64,000 nt of DNA, taken from NCBI RefSeq assembly GCF_028994775.1, contig NZ_JAJQMN010000012.1:1-64000 (forward strand), read 5' to 3'. The position numbers and the translations under genes were made by a program. Below are positions 34,308 through 44,160 of the stretch, one piece after another. The notes under the pieces are model-generated. The model was not told the DNA's origin. It made no database searches and was given only the letters and a program-made list of their open reading frames with translations. The stretch is from Promicromonospora iranensis. Lineage in GTDB: Bacteria; Actinomycetota; Actinomycetes; Actinomycetales; Cellulomonadaceae. The stretch's first letter is position 1, and the number at the start of each line of letters is the position of its first letter.

Positions 34308-34615
34308 GTCGTCCTCCGAAGCTAGCCGCGTAGTGGGTCCTCAATGTAGGAGCACCTGCTTCTCGTGGGAAGAAAAGAAACCCGCGCCCAGCTCGGCGAG
34401 GCGACGCGCTTGGCACACTTTTCTTGCGGCACGGCCGGCCAGAGGCCCGACATGCCGACCGGAAGGCCCGACATGAGGAAGCACGTCATCGCCGGTAACG
34501 TCACTCGAGCAGCGCTCGACGCGGCGAGCGGACGAGCGGCTGAGCACCGCGTCGCGGACCGGTCCGCACGCCGGCCCGCGTACCACCGACCGAGGCAGGC
34601 CAGGAGGCGCACGAA
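34308..34615. other. 308-nt intergenic region with AGGCCCGACATG direct repeats
   Basis: No coding sequence is supported. AGGCCCGACATG occurs twice (from about 34442 and 34466). The region contains the divergent promoters of the lipoprotein gene and poxB, but no strong palindrome was found. Confidence 0.6.
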
Positions 34616-36349
34616 ATGACGAATGTCGCCGAGACGATCGTCGAGATCATCAAGGACGCCGGCGTCGAGCGGGTCTACGGCCTGCCGGGTGACTCGCTGA
34701 ACGGGTTCACCGACGCCATCCGCACCAGCGACGGTGTCGCCTGGCAGCACGTCCGGCACGAGGAGGCGGCTGCGTTCGCCGCCGCCGCCGAGGCCGCGCT
34801 GACAGGCGAGCTCACCGTCTGCGCGGGCAGCTGCGGGCCGGGCAACCTGCACCTGATCAACGGCCTCTTCGACGCCCAGCGCAGCCGGGTGCCCGTGCTC
34901 GCGATCGCCGCGCAGATCCCGGGACCGGAGATCGGCAGCAACTACTTCCAGGAGACGCACCCCCAGGACCTGTTCCGGGAGTGCAGTGTCTACACCGAGC
35001 TGGTGAGCATGCCCGAGCAGCTGCCACGCGTGCTCGAGATCGCGATGCGTACCGCGGTGGAGAAGCGCGGCGTCGCCGTGGTCGTCATCCCGGGCGAGAT
35101 CTTCCTGGCCGAGAGCACGGGCCGCAAGAAGTCGGCGCCGATCCGGGCGACGCAGAGCGTGGTCCGCCCGCGCGACGGTGAGCTCAGGCAGGCGGCCGAG
35201 ATCCTGAACGCGGCGAAGAAGGTGACCATCCTGGGCGGCGCCGGTACGGAGGGCGCGCACGAGCGTGTCCTCGCGATCGCCGGGCGGCTCAAGGCGCCCG
35301 TCGTGCACGCGCTGCGCGGCAAGGAGTTCCTCGAGTACGACAACCCGTACGACGTCGGCATGACCGGGCTGCTGGGCTTCTCGTCGGGCTACCGCGCGAT
35401 GGAGAGCTGCGACGCGCTGCTCATGCTCGGCACCGACTTCCCGTACCAGCAGTTCTTTCCGTCGAAGGCGAAGATCGTGCAGGTCGACATCCGGGGCGAG
35501 CAGCTCGGGCGGCGGACGCCGATCGACCTCGGGCTGGTGGGCGACGTCGGCGACACGATCGACGCCCTGCTGCCCCTGCTCGATGACCACACCAACCGCA
35601 AGCACCTCGACACCTCGCTCAAGCACTACAGGAAGGCGCGGAAGGACCTCGACGATCTCGCCGACAACGACCGCAACCGCCAGCCGATCCACCCCCAGTA
35701 CCTCGCGCGGCTGGTGAGCGAGCTGGCCAGCGACGACGCGGTGTTCATCCCCGACGTCGGCTCCCCCGTCGTCTGGGCGTCCCGCTATCTGGAGATGAAC
35801 GGCAGACGCCGGCTGATCGGGTCGTTCAGCCACGGGACGATGGCGAACGCCGTGCCGCACGCCATCGGCGCGCAGTCGGCGTTCCCCGCACGGCAGGTGA
35901 TCGCGCTGTCCGGGGACGGCGGGCTCAGCATGCTACTCGGCGAGCTGCTGACGATCCGGCAGAACAAGCTGCCCGTGAAGGTCGTGGTGTTCAACAACTC
36001 GTCGCTGAACTTCGTCGAGGTGGAGATGAAGGCCGCCGGGTTCGTGAACTACGGCACGCAGCTCGACAACCCGAGCTTCGCCGACGTCGCGAACGCCATG
36101 GGCATCCACGGTCAGCGGGTCGAGCAGCCCGACGACCTCGAGGGCGCCCTCCGTGCGGCGTTCGACCACGACGGCCCGGCGCTGGTCGACGTCGTCACCG
36201 CCCGGCAGGAGCTGTCGATCCCGCCGGCGATCACCGCCCAGCAGGTCAAGGGCTTCACGCTGTACGCGATGCGCACGATCATGTCCGGGCGCGGCGACGA
36301 GCTCGTCGACCTCGCCGACACGAACGTGTTCCGGCGGCTGTTCGACTGA
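34616..36349 (+). CDS. poxB: thiamine diphosphate-dependent pyruvate oxidase/dehydrogenase (PoxB-like)
   Basis: The protein has 577 residues. ATG 34616 has AGGAGG ten bases upstream. It has the three-domain TPP-enzyme layout: HEEAAAFAAAAEAALTG with the catalytic Glu (residues 40-60 region), GCAGSCGPGNLHLINGL, a central domain with GGAGTEGAHERVL, and the TPP/Mg site SGDGGLSMLLGELLTIRQNKLPVKVVVFNN. The length and the start VAETIVEIIKDAGVERVYGLPGDSLNG match PoxB, which decarboxylates pyruvate to acetate and passes electrons to quinones or, in some groups, oxygen. It is monocistronic. Confidence 0.92.
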   Translation: MTNVAETIVEIIKDAGVERVYGLPGDSLNGFTDAIRTSDGVAWQHVRHEEAAAFAAAAEAALTGELTVCAGSCGPGNLHLINGLFDAQRSRVPVLAIAAQIPGPEIGSNYFQETHPQDLFRECSVYTELVSMPEQLPRVLEIAMRTAVEKRGVAVVVIPGEIFLAESTGRKKSAPIRATQSVVRPRDGELRQAAEILNAAKKVTILGGAGTEGAHERVLAIAGRLKAPVVHALRGKEFLEYDNPYDVGMTGLLGFSSGYRAMESCDALLMLGTDFPYQQFFPSKAKIVQVDIRGEQLGRRTPIDLGLVGDVGDTIDALLPLLDDHTNRKHLDTSLKHYRKARKDLDDLADNDRNRQPIHPQYLARLVSELASDDAVFIPDVGSPVVWASRYLEMNGRRRLIGSFSHGTMANAVPHAIGAQSAFPARQVIALSGDGGLSMLLGELLTIRQNKLPVKVVVFNNSSLNFVEVEMKAAGFVNYGTQLDNPSFADVANAMGIHGQRVEQPDDLEGALRAAFDHDGPALVDVVTARQELSIPPAITAQQVKGFTLYAMRTIMSGRGDELVDLADTNVFRRLFD

Positions 36350-36468
36350 CGGCCATGTCCCCCGCAGTCCGCCACCACCTCACGCATCCCCCTCAACACG
36401 ACTGGTAGCAGAGACCAACGAGGGCACCAGGCGATCCCGAACCGGTCGACGACTGAACCCGTCTGGTC

Positions 36469-37299
36469 TCAGTGGTCGCCGTGCGGCACCTCGGCCTCTC
36501 CCTCGGCAGCCATCCCCGAATGCAGCGGCAGGAACGCATGCAGGTGGCCGCGGTCGGCCTCGATGTACTGCAGGTCGAGCTGTACCGCGGCCACCGCCCA
36601 GGCGTCCACCGCCCGCGAGCGCAGGTCGCCGGCGACGTCGTGGAGCTGCGCCGGATCGTCCCCCGCGTCTCCCCCGCCGTCCGTACCTGCTGCCAGCTCG
36701 AGCACGTCGAGCGTGTCGCCGAGCAGCCCGGTGGAGAGCAGCAGCCCGTTGCGGACGATGTTGTGCTCGGACGAACCGGTGGGCAGCGCCTCGACGTCCG
36801 CGGCCACGTCGTCGACGACGTCGCGCCACTCCCCCAGCTCCGCCGACGTCGGCCGTGCCGGCTCGGCCTGCTCCGCCGGCTCGCCCTCCGCCGGCTCATC
36901 CTCCGGCGGCAGAGCCTCGTACAGCCCGTCCATCACGGGCAGCAGCCGCTCCTGCGCCGACTGCGCCAGCTCACCCGCCGCCGTCAGGTTCTCGACCGCC
37001 CGTTCCGCCTCCGCGGCCTCCAGCTCCGCCACCCGCGCGGGGTCGACCTCGAACCCGCTGGGCGACGGCGCCTCGCCCTCCCACGGGCGCACCACCATCA
37101 GCACCACGGCCAGCACCAGGGCCACGGTGGCAACCGCCAGCGCGGCTGCCACCACGACCCCTCGCCCCGGTCGCCGGCGCCGCGTGGGCGCCGGTGACCG
37201 GGTTCCGGGGCGGCCGGCACCGCCCCGGCTCGACGGACGTGCCGCAGCGCTCGGCCCGCGCCGCGGTGCGTTCCGCGGCCTGCTCCTCGTCTTCGGCAC
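36469..37299 (-). CDS. single-TM extracytoplasmic protein, unknown
   Basis: The protein has 276 residues from ATG 37299. A basic Pro/Arg/Ser-rich cytoplasmic head of about 46 residues precedes one transmembrane helix (VVVAAALAVATVALVLAVVLMVV). The rest is outside and helical, with an Asp/Glu/Pro-rich stretch (EDEPAEGEPAEQ) and no catalytic motif. It lies downstream of the ThuA-type protein but is separated from it by an 8-unit 13-nt repeat array. Function cannot be inferred. Confidence 0.65.
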   Translation of the reverse strand: MPKTRSRPRNAPRRGPSAAARPSSRGGAGRPGTRSPAPTRRRRPGRGVVVAAALAVATVALVLAVVLMVVRPWEGEAPSPSGFEVDPARVAELEAAEAERAVENLTAAGELAQSAQERLLPVMDGLYEALPPEDEPAEGEPAEQAEPARPTSAELGEWRDVVDDVAADVEALPTGSSEHNIVRNGLLLSTGLLGDTLDVLELAAGTDGGGDAGDDPAQLHDVAGDLRSRAVDAWAVAAVQLDLQYIEADRGHLHAFLPLHSGMAAEGEAEVPHGDH

Positions 37300-37314
37300 G
37301 TCCTTGCTCCTCTC

Positions 37315-37418
37315 TGTCAGGTGTCGCTGTCAGGTATCGCTGTCAGGTATCGCTGTCAGGTATCGCTGTCAGATATCCCTGTCAGATATCTCTGTCAGAT
37401 ATCCCTGTCAGGTGTCGG
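37315..37418. repeat. 8 x 13-nt intergenic tandem repeat
   Basis: TGTCAG recurs at 37315, 37328, 37341, 37354, 37367, 37380, 37393 and 37406, exactly 13 nt apart, with unit TGTCAGGTATCGC and point variants. It fills the gap between two minus-strand genes (stop at 37443, start at 37299). There is no spacer sequence, so it is not a CRISPR array. Confidence 0.95.
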
Positions 37419-37442
37419 ATCGTCCCTTCCGTGCCGTGGCCG

Positions 37443-40400
37443 CTAGCGGCAGCGCACGGCGTCGTAGGACTCCTCGACCACCACCTCGTGCGGACCGTTG
37501 GTCGCGGTGACCGTGGCGGTCCCTGCGGCTGCCGTCCGGGTTCCCGTCGCGAACTGACGGGAGACGGTCTCGCCGGGCAGCACCTCGCGGAACGTCTTGC
37601 TCCCGTGCGGGGTGCTGAGCACGAGCCGCGCCGGGTCGGCGCCGGTGTTGGTCGCGCTCACCACCACCCGTGCCTGCGGGCCGGTACAGCGGGGTGCGGC
37701 CGTGACCTCGACCTGTGGTGGGTCGGGCTGGTCGTCGAACGCGAAGTCCTGGAACTCCACCGCGCTCCGGTTCGACGCGCTGTGCGCCGTGACGAACAGC
37801 CCGACGTCCTGCAGGTCGGCCGCACCCGGCAGCGCCTCCGGCTCGCCGATCTGGGTGAACGTCTCGCCGTCGGAGCTCCGGTACGCCGTGTACAGGTCGC
37901 CGTCGCGCACGAGCCGCACCCAGGCCGGGTACGCCGTCGAGCCGCCGCCCGTCGACGTGACGAGCTGACCGGCGGCATTGCCGCGCAGCCACTCGAACCC
38001 GCCGCTCGGCCGGATGCCGAGCGCCGCGTAGCCCGGTGACGACCCGGGCTGCGTGACGTCGTTGCGGACGATGAGCCCCGCCTTGGCGGACCCGTTGGAG
38101 TTGCCCTGGCTGTTGATCCGCACGGTCGCCGTCCAGTGCCGGTCGGAGCCCTCGCGGAAGATCGTCGAGTACTCGTCGGTGCCCTGCCACATGTTGGCGC
38201 CGCCGGAGTCGATGACGTACCGCCCCGCGGCGAGCTGCTCGAACTCGCCGTCCGCGTTGCTGAAGGTTTGCATCCCGCCGAACACGTCACCGACCTGCGC
38301 GACGACGATCCGTGAGGTCGTCGTCAGGCCGCGATCGTTGGTGGCCACGGCCGTCAGCTGGTAGCGGCCGTCGGCGGCGACGTCCCACGACGCCGTGTAC
38401 GGCGCCGTCTCGTCGACGCCGATCGACGTCCCGTCGACGAAGAGCTCCACCTGGCTGACGGTGTTCTCCGCGTCGGTCGCCTCGGCGACGACCTCCACCT
38501 GGCCGGGCTCCACTCCGCCCTCCGGCGACGTGATCGCGACCTCGGGCCGGGTCGTCTCGGCGGCGCCCTTCCCGACGGCCTCCACGAAGTTGAGCCGCCG
38601 CTCGCCGGGCCCGGGGAAGACGACGTAGAGCGTGAAGCTCTCCCCCGGGTCGTCGACGTCGACGCGGACGTCGGTGAAGTGGCGGACGCCGGTGCCCGCC
38701 ACCTCGGCGGTACCGAGCAGCTCGCCGTCCGGCGCGTCCTGCCGCAGCTCGACCTCGCCGTCCGCGGCCGCGGCCACCCGCAGCGTCAGGGCGTCCACGC
38801 CCCGCAGGTTCACGGGGTCGTACGAGGCCCACGCCCCGTCGGCGCCGACGACGACGGACCCGCCGCCTTCGACGTCCCGGCTCGGTGCCGTCGTCGTGCC
38901 CTCCGAGTCCGTGTGGAACTCGGCCTGGCGCTGCTTCGGGAACACGAGGGTGGTGTCCGAGCCGGTGAGCGACGGGACGTCCCCGGCGCCGCCGTCGTCC
39001 TCGTAGCGTGCGTCGAGCACGTAGAAGAGGTTGGTGTCCGCGCCGTGGCCGCCACCGAGCGACGTCGTGACCGAACCCGTGCGGCCGTGGAGCGGCTCGG
39101 ACGGGTGCGAGTGCGCGTCGTGCCCCAGGGCCGGCTGGATGACGACACGCTGGTCGTCGATCGCCGACCCGTCGGGCGAGTCCTCGGCGTCGGTCACCGA
39201 GACGTCCCAGGGGATCGTGTCGCCGAACTCGAAGAACGAGCCCGTCGGCGGGAGCCCGAAGTCGACCTCCGGCCGCGTGTTCCCCACGGTGATCGGCACC
39301 GTGGCGGTCCCGTCCTTGCCCGCCGGGTCGGTGACGGTCAGCCGGGCGTCGTAGACGCCGTCCTCCGTGTAGGTGTGCGACGCCGTCGGCTCCGTCGAGT
39401 CGGTGGTCCCGTCGCCGTCGAAGTCCCACGCGTAGGTCAGCGTCTCGCCCTCCGGGTCGGTGCTGCCCGTCCCGTCGAACGTCACCTCCAGCGGCGCGGT
39501 TCCCGAGTCCGGAGACGCCTCGGGCACCGACTCGGGCGAGCGCGAGCCCGTCACGTAGTCGACCCGGTGCAGACCGGAGTTCGGGTTGTCACGACCGAAG
39601 CCGCCGCCCCAGTCGAGCACGTACATGGCACCGTCGGGCCCGAACTTCGCGTCGATCGGCGCGAGGAAGTCCTCGTCCGGCAGGAACCGGTTGACCTTCT
39701 CCACGTCGGTCGCGCCCGGTGCCGCCTCCGGGTCGGTGGGCTGAAAAGTGAACACCTGGTTGCGCGACCACTCGTAGAAGAACGCCTTGCCCTCGTAGTA
39801 CTCGGGGAACTTGGTGTCCGACTCGAGCTCCGGGTCGTAGTCGTAGAACGGGCCGCCCATCGGTGCCAGGCCCCCGCCCTGGTTGATCCCGCCGGGCACC
39901 GAGGACCGCTGGTACCCGTACCACAGGTCCGCCGGCTGGGCCGGGGGCAGCTCGGTCAGGCCCGTGTTCCGGACCGAGTCGTTGACCGGCGCGTCACAGT
40001 CGAAGAACTCACCGACAGTGACCGGGCTGGTGCGGTAGTCGACGTCCCGGAACGGCTCGTTGTTCCCCATGCACAGGGGCCAGCCGAAGAAGCCGGGCTC
40101 CTTGATGAGGTTCCACTCGGCGATGCCCGCCGGGCCGCGCTGGGCCAGGTTGTCGGTGTTGCTGTCCGGCGAGTAGTCGGCGACACCGAGGTTGCCCGTG
40201 GCGGGGTCGATGGCGAACCGGAACGGGTTGCGGAAGCCCATCGCGTAGATCTCGGGCAGCGTCTTGTCGTCCGTGTCCTCGGACTCCGGGAACAGGTTGC
40301 CCTCCGGGACCGTGTACGTGCCGTCGTCCTCGGGATGGATCCGCAGGACCTTGCCCCGCAGGTCGTTGGTGTTGGCGGACGTCTCCCGCGCGTCGTGGAA

Positions 40401-41804
40401 GGTGCCGTTCCGCTCCGAGATCGGCGCGTACCCGCCGGACGGCTCCGAGTGCGGGTTTACGTCGTCGCCGACGCCGAGGTACAGGTCACCGGTCCGGTGG
40501 TCGACGATCAGGCCGCCACCCGTGTGCCCGGGCTCGTCGGGCAGGCGCCTGGCCGGTACCTCCAGCAGCACCTTCTCGGACCCGGGGTCGATCACCGTGG
40601 ACCCGGCGGCGCCGGTGGTGACGGTGAACCGGGAGAGCCGGTTGGAGAAGCTCGCCGGGTCGGTGTCGTCCTCGCTCGCGGGCGACCAGTACTGGTACAG
40701 GTAGCCGTTCTCGGCGAAGTCCTCGTCGAGCGCGATGCCCAGCAGGCCGTCCTCGCCGCCGGAGTACACCGGGAGCGTCACGGCGGTGGACGTGGTCTGC
40801 GTCTCCGGGTCGAACACCCTGATCTCCCCACGCACCAGCTCGGTGAAGAAGACGCGGCCGTCCGGCGCGACGTCTATGCCGAACGGCGCGCTCGTGTTGG
40901 TGTCCAGCGCGACCTTCTCGAACTGGCCCCAGTCGGTGCCTCCGCAGTCACCCTCGGCCAGACCTGCCGCCCACTGCACACCGCCGACGATGTGCTGCAC
41001 CAGGTCTGGCTCGTCGGTGTAGTGCGCGCCGAAGTGACCCATGCCGGTCATCCACGCGCGACCGCCGTCGTAGTACTTGCACCACGAGATCGGGTGGTCG
41101 TAGCCCATCGCGTTGCCGCCCGGGTCGTACGTCGACTCGTCCATGGTCGCCAGCACGTGGGCGTCGCCCCGCACGTTCGTCGAGAAGTTGTACCACTCGT
41201 CGGCACGGTCCCAGCGCTGCGGCAGGTGCTTCGTGGAGGGGTGCTTCCGGTCCTCGACACGGACCGTCCCCGGCAGGCCCGGGCTCGACCCGGTGGCGGC
41301 GTGACCGGGCATCAGCGACCCGATCATCTCGTCCCACCAGGCATAGCTGCCGCGCATGTCCGTCGCGTTGTGGATCGCGACGATGCCGCCACCGGCCTGC
41401 TGGTACCGCTCCATCGCGGCCTTCTGCTCGGCGTTCCACGGGTCGCCCGACGCCTGGAACATGACCAGCGCGTCGTACTGCGCCAGGTCGGCGTCGTTGA
41501 AGACGGTCGGGTCCTCCGTGTGGTCGGACTCGATGCCCGCCTCCGCGAACGCCGCCTCGAGCACCGGGGTGCCCTGCGTGATCGCCTCGGCATGCCGGTA
41601 CTGGGTGGTGGCCGTGAAGATGAGGACCCGGCCCTCTTGCTGGGCCTCCGCTCTCTCCTGCTGGGCTGCGGCCTTCCCACCCTCGGCAGTGGCGTGCGGT
41701 CCGTCGGCGGCCGTGGCCGGGACGGACGCGAGCGTGAGCGCCAGTGCTCCGGCGGCGAGAGCCGCTATGGATCTCCCCCAGCGGGGACGTCGTGGTGCGG
41801 TCAT
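37443..41804 (-). CDS. secreted multidomain ThuA/sugar-dehydrogenase-like protein
   Basis: The protein has 1453 residues, ATG 41804 after GGAGGC. It has a signal peptide (about 1-32). A ThuA (trehalose-utilisation type, glutamine-amidotransferase-like) domain spans about 59-285. A beta-propeller of the sorbosone/soluble glucose dehydrogenase type spans about 295-752 (GLLGIALDEDF, FRNPFRFAIDPATGNL). A PKD domain follows (755-840), then a linker, a CBM6-like domain (about 956-1071), an Ig-like domain (1076-1171), a concanavalin/DUF1349-like domain (1180-1360) and a short C-terminal segment. It is probably exported to bind and oxidise a glycan or sugar, feeding the adjacent ABC system. Catalysis is inferred from the propeller family only. 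Confidence 0.88.
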   Translation of the reverse strand: MTAPRRPRWGRSIAALAAGALALTLASVPATAADGPHATAEGGKAAAQQERAEAQQEGRVLIFTATTQYRHAEAITQGTPVLEAAFAEAGIESDHTEDPTVFNDADLAQYDALVMFQASGDPWNAEQKAAMERYQQAGGGIVAIHNATDMRGSYAWWDEMIGSLMPGHAATGSSPGLPGTVRVEDRKHPSTKHLPQRWDRADEWYNFSTNVRGDAHVLATMDESTYDPGGNAMGYDHPISWCKYYDGGRAWMTGMGHFGAHYTDEPDLVQHIVGGVQWAAGLAEGDCGGTDWGQFEKVALDTNTSAPFGIDVAPDGRVFFTELVRGEIRVFDPETQTTSTAVTLPVYSGGEDGLLGIALDEDFAENGYLYQYWSPASEDDTDPASFSNRLSRFTVTTGAAGSTVIDPGSEKVLLEVPARRLPDEPGHTGGGLIVDHRTGDLYLGVGDDVNPHSEPSGGYAPISERNGTFHDARETSANTNDLRGKVLRIHPEDDGTYTVPEGNLFPESEDTDDKTLPEIYAMGFRNPFRFAIDPATGNLGVADYSPDSNTDNLAQRGPAGIAEWNLIKEPGFFGWPLCMGNNEPFRDVDYRTSPVTVGEFFDCDAPVNDSVRNTGLTELPPAQPADLWYGYQRSSVPGGINQGGGLAPMGGPFYDYDPELESDTKFPEYYEGKAFFYEWSRNQVFTFQPTDPEAAPGATDVEKVNRFLPDEDFLAPIDAKFGPDGAMYVLDWGGGFGRDNPNSGLHRVDYVTGSRSPESVPEASPDSGTAPLEVTFDGTGSTDPEGETLTYAWDFDGDGTTDSTEPTASHTYTEDGVYDARLTVTDPAGKDGTATVPITVGNTRPEVDFGLPPTGSFFEFGDTIPWDVSVTDAEDSPDGSAIDDQRVVIQPALGHDAHSHPSEPLHGRTGSVTTSLGGGHGADTNLFYVLDARYEDDGGAGDVPSLTGSDTTLVFPKQRQAEFHTDSEGTTTAPSRDVEGGGSVVVGADGAWASYDPVNLRGVDALTLRVAAAADGEVELRQDAPDGELLGTAEVAGTGVRHFTDVRVDVDDPGESFTLYVVFPGPGERRLNFVEAVGKGAAETTRPEVAITSPEGGVEPGQVEVVAEATDAENTVSQVELFVDGTSIGVDETAPYTASWDVAADGRYQLTAVATNDRGLTTTSRIVVAQVGDVFGGMQTFSNADGEFEQLAAGRYVIDSGGANMWQGTDEYSTIFREGSDRHWTATVRINSQGNSNGSAKAGLIVRNDVTQPGSSPGYAALGIRPSGGFEWLRGNAAGQLVTSTGGGSTAYPAWVRLVRDGDLYTAYRSSDGETFTQIGEPEALPGAADLQDVGLFVTAHSASNRSAVEFQDFAFDDQPDPPQVEVTAAPRCTGPQARVVVSATNTGADPARLVLSTPHGSKTFREVLPGETVSRQFATGTRTAAAGTATVTATNGPHEVVVEESYDAVRCR

Positions 41805-41941
41805 CGTGTTGCCTCCTGGGCAGATCGACGTGCGGACCCGCCGGGGTCACCCCCGGCGGAGCGTGGTTCGTTGACCAGCCCGGCGTGCCGGCGCCGAGCG
41901 CTCTGCGCGTTCAGTTCAGGCGCGTGCGGTTCAGATCTGTG

Positions 41942-42850
41942 TCAGGGCATCAGTCCCCTCAGGTGGGCGAGGCCTTCGATCGCGAGGGCGTCCTGGCTGG
42001 GGGCGAGCGGCCGCCAGATGGAGGCAGCCGTGGCGATGGTGGCGTTCTCGCCGGTGAACGACTCGATGACGAGCGGGCCGTCGTACCCGGCCTGCTCCAG
42101 CGCCGCGAGCAGGCCGGGCCAGTCGATGCCGTCGCCACCGGGTGCTCCGCGGTCGTTCCCGCAGACCTGCACCGCGGCGATGCGCGCCCCAGCGCGCTCG
42201 ACCGCCGCAGGCAGGTCCCGCTCCTCGATGTTCATGTGGTAGACGTCGAGCATCAGCCCGATCCCCTCGGCGGGCAGCGGGTCGATGATCGCGAGCGCCT
42301 GGTCCACCGTGTTGACCAGGCTCGTCTCGTAGCGGTTGAGGGGTTCGAGTCCGACGACGACGCCCGCAGCGATCGCGTGCTCGACGACGGGCGCGAGGTT
42401 CTCGACGAGCTCGGCGCAGGCGTCGGCCCGCTCCTGCGCCGTCGTCCGCCAGGTGCGCCCCACCGACGCGTACGCCGGGCCGCCGATCACCCGCGCGCCC
42501 ACCGTGTGCGCGGCATCGACCACCGCGCGCAGGTAGTCCTGCGTCGCCCGCACGGTGCCCCCGTCCGTGGCGACCAGCTCGCGCCCCTCGCCCATGACGA
42601 GGGACACGCTCGCCGCGAGGCCGTGGTCGGCGAGGACCGCCGCCGCGCGCTGCGGGTCCCAGTCGCCCAGGCGCTCCACGGGTAGCTCCAGGACGTCGAA
42701 CCCCCAGCCCGCGACGCGCGGCGCGATCTCGGCGAGCGCACGGTCGGTGAGCGGCGAGGTCCACACCCAGGTGTTGACGCCCACCGGCCAGGTGGTCGCG
42801 GTCACCGTCGGCACGGTTCTCGGCTGCACGGTCCTCTGCGGCACTCCCAT
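41942..42850 (-). CDS. sugar phosphate isomerase/epimerase (TIM-barrel, xylose isomerase-like)
   Basis: The protein has 302 residues. ATG 42850 follows the stop of the binding protein directly. It has AP endonuclease 2/xylose isomerase-like barrel motifs: GVVVGLEPLNRYETSLVNT carries the first metal Glu, LMLDVYHMNIEE the metal Asp and His, VQVCGND and FTGEN the rest. The pattern is that of the D-tagatose/psicose 3-epimerase and IolE/YcjR group. In the operon it would isomerise or epimerise the imported sugar or a keto-sugar made by the downstream dehydrogenase-like protein. Confidence 0.88.
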   Translation of the reverse strand: MGVPQRTVQPRTVPTVTATTWPVGVNTWVWTSPLTDRALAEIAPRVAGWGFDVLELPVERLGDWDPQRAAAVLADHGLAASVSLVMGEGRELVATDGGTVRATQDYLRAVVDAAHTVGARVIGGPAYASVGRTWRTTAQERADACAELVENLAPVVEHAIAAGVVVGLEPLNRYETSLVNTVDQALAIIDPLPAEGIGLMLDVYHMNIEERDLPAAVERAGARIAAVQVCGNDRGAPGGDGIDWPGLLAALEQAGYDGPLVIESFTGENATIATAASIWRPLAPSQDALAIEGLAHLRGLMP

Positions 42851-44089
42851 CTACCGGTCCGTCCAGGCTTCGGGGTACCCGGGCAGGTCCTCGCCGCCGA
42901 ACTTCGCGTAGTGCAAGGACGGCATGTCGGCGTTGGCCTCGAGGAAGTCCGCGAGGTCCTCCTGCACCACCGGCTCCTGGGGCAGCACCCACTCGGACGG
43001 CACCTCCTCACCGGCCCAGATCATCTGGGCGGCGAGGATCGGGGTGCGCCACTGGAAGTTCGAGTAGACGTTGCCGATGGCCGTCATCCCCGTCTCGTCC
43101 CACTTGCGCAGGAAGCTCATCTCGTCCTCGCCGACGAAGACCGGGTACGGCTGGCCGGCGTCCTCGAACGCCTCGACCGCCGCGACAGCACCGTCACCGG
43201 CGTCCATCCAGATGCCGTCGATCTCGCCGCGCTGCAGGTACTGGGTGACGAGGTCCTTGATCTTGGCGCCGTCACCGCCGGTGAACTCGACGCCGACCAC
43301 GTCGATGTCGGACTCGGAGAACACCTTGTCGGCCGCGGCCCACCGGTGCTCCAGCACGTCCACGCCCGGCAGGATGCGCAGTGCCAGGACCGTCGCTCCG
43401 GGGTCGAGGTTGTCGACCAGGAACTCCGCGCCCACCGCGCCGTAGGCGTAACCACCGATCGGGTGGATGAACGTGACCATGCAGTCGGTGTTCACGCCGC
43501 GGTCGAAGACGATGACGGGCGTGCCGCTCTCGCAGGCGGCCTCGACGGCCGGGGTGAGCGTCGCCGTGGTCGACGGCGAGATGACGATCGCGTCGCAGTC
43601 GCCCGCCTCGACGAACGCCTGGATGTCGGAGATCTGCTTGTTGTCGTCGTCGGCGGCGTCCGACACCCGGAACTCGCCGATCACGCCCTCCTCCTGGAGC
43701 ACCTCCACCTGCTGCTGCATGGTGATCCAGCCGGTCACCCGCCACGGGTTGGAGACGGAGGCGTTGGAGAAGCAGAGCGTCTTGTCACCGCCCTCGCTGG
43801 TCCCGCCCTCGCCAGCGAAGTCGGCGGTGTCCACGTACTCCGGCTCGATGGCCTGCAGCCACGGCTGGTCCGCCGGGCCCTCCGGCTCGACGTCACGCTG
43901 CGCCAGCTCCCGGTCGTAGTCCTCCTGGACGAACCACTCGCTCTCGGCACCGGACTCGGCCGGTTCCTCCTCCGCCGCACTCTTCTCGGCGGCCGGCGGC
44001 TGCTCCGTGGGGGCGTCGGTGGTGCAGGCCGTGAGCAGGAGCAGTCCTGCCGCTGCCGTGCCCGCCAGCAGTGCTCGGATCGGTCGCAT
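42851..44089 (-). CDS. sugar ABC transporter substrate-binding lipoprotein
   Basis: The protein has 412 residues. ATG 44089 has AAAGGGG seven bases upstream, better than two earlier ATGs in frame. The lipobox is LLTAC (Cys22), then comes an acidic linker of about 60 residues (SAAEEEPAESGAESE). The type I periplasmic-binding fold follows: AIVISPSTTATLTPAVEAACESGTPVIVFDRG, VTFIHPIGGYAYGAVGAEFLVDNL and WMDAGDGAVAAVEAFEDAG are characteristic of RbsB-type monosaccharide binders. It delivers its sugar to the two permeases upstream in the operon. Confidence 0.92.
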   Translation of the reverse strand: MRPIRALLAGTAAAGLLLLTACTTDAPTEQPPAAEKSAAEEEPAESGAESEWFVQEDYDRELAQRDVEPEGPADQPWLQAIEPEYVDTADFAGEGGTSEGGDKTLCFSNASVSNPWRVTGWITMQQQVEVLQEEGVIGEFRVSDAADDDNKQISDIQAFVEAGDCDAIVISPSTTATLTPAVEAACESGTPVIVFDRGVNTDCMVTFIHPIGGYAYGAVGAEFLVDNLDPGATVLALRILPGVDVLEHRWAAADKVFSESDIDVVGVEFTGGDGAKIKDLVTQYLQRGEIDGIWMDAGDGAVAAVEAFEDAGQPYPVFVGEDEMSFLRKWDETGMTAIGNVYSNFQWRTPILAAQMIWAGEEVPSEWVLPQEPVVQEDLADFLEANADMPSLHYAKFGGEDLPGYPEAWTDR

Positions 44090-44121
44090 GTCCATCCCCT
44101 TTGATGAGTGCGGGTCCAACG

Positions 44122-44160
44122 TCTGGGTCGTGAGCTGGGTCGTTGGCTGGGTCGTTGGCT
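44122..44160. repeat. 12-nt tandem repeat reaching a stop codon
   Basis: Three to four units of GCTGGGTCGTTG lie between the binding protein and permease genes. The last one runs into the stop (44159-44161) of the permease gene. It is the same type of gene-end array seen at the GH30 and paaB stops. Confidence 0.85.

Noticed and set aside
37315-37418. Possible CRISPR array
   Set aside because: The units follow one another with no unique spacers and the unit is only 13 nt.
38679-42242. 1187-residue open frame opposite the ThuA-type gene
   Set aside because: Antisense shadow of a gene with clear domains; no start signal or family match.
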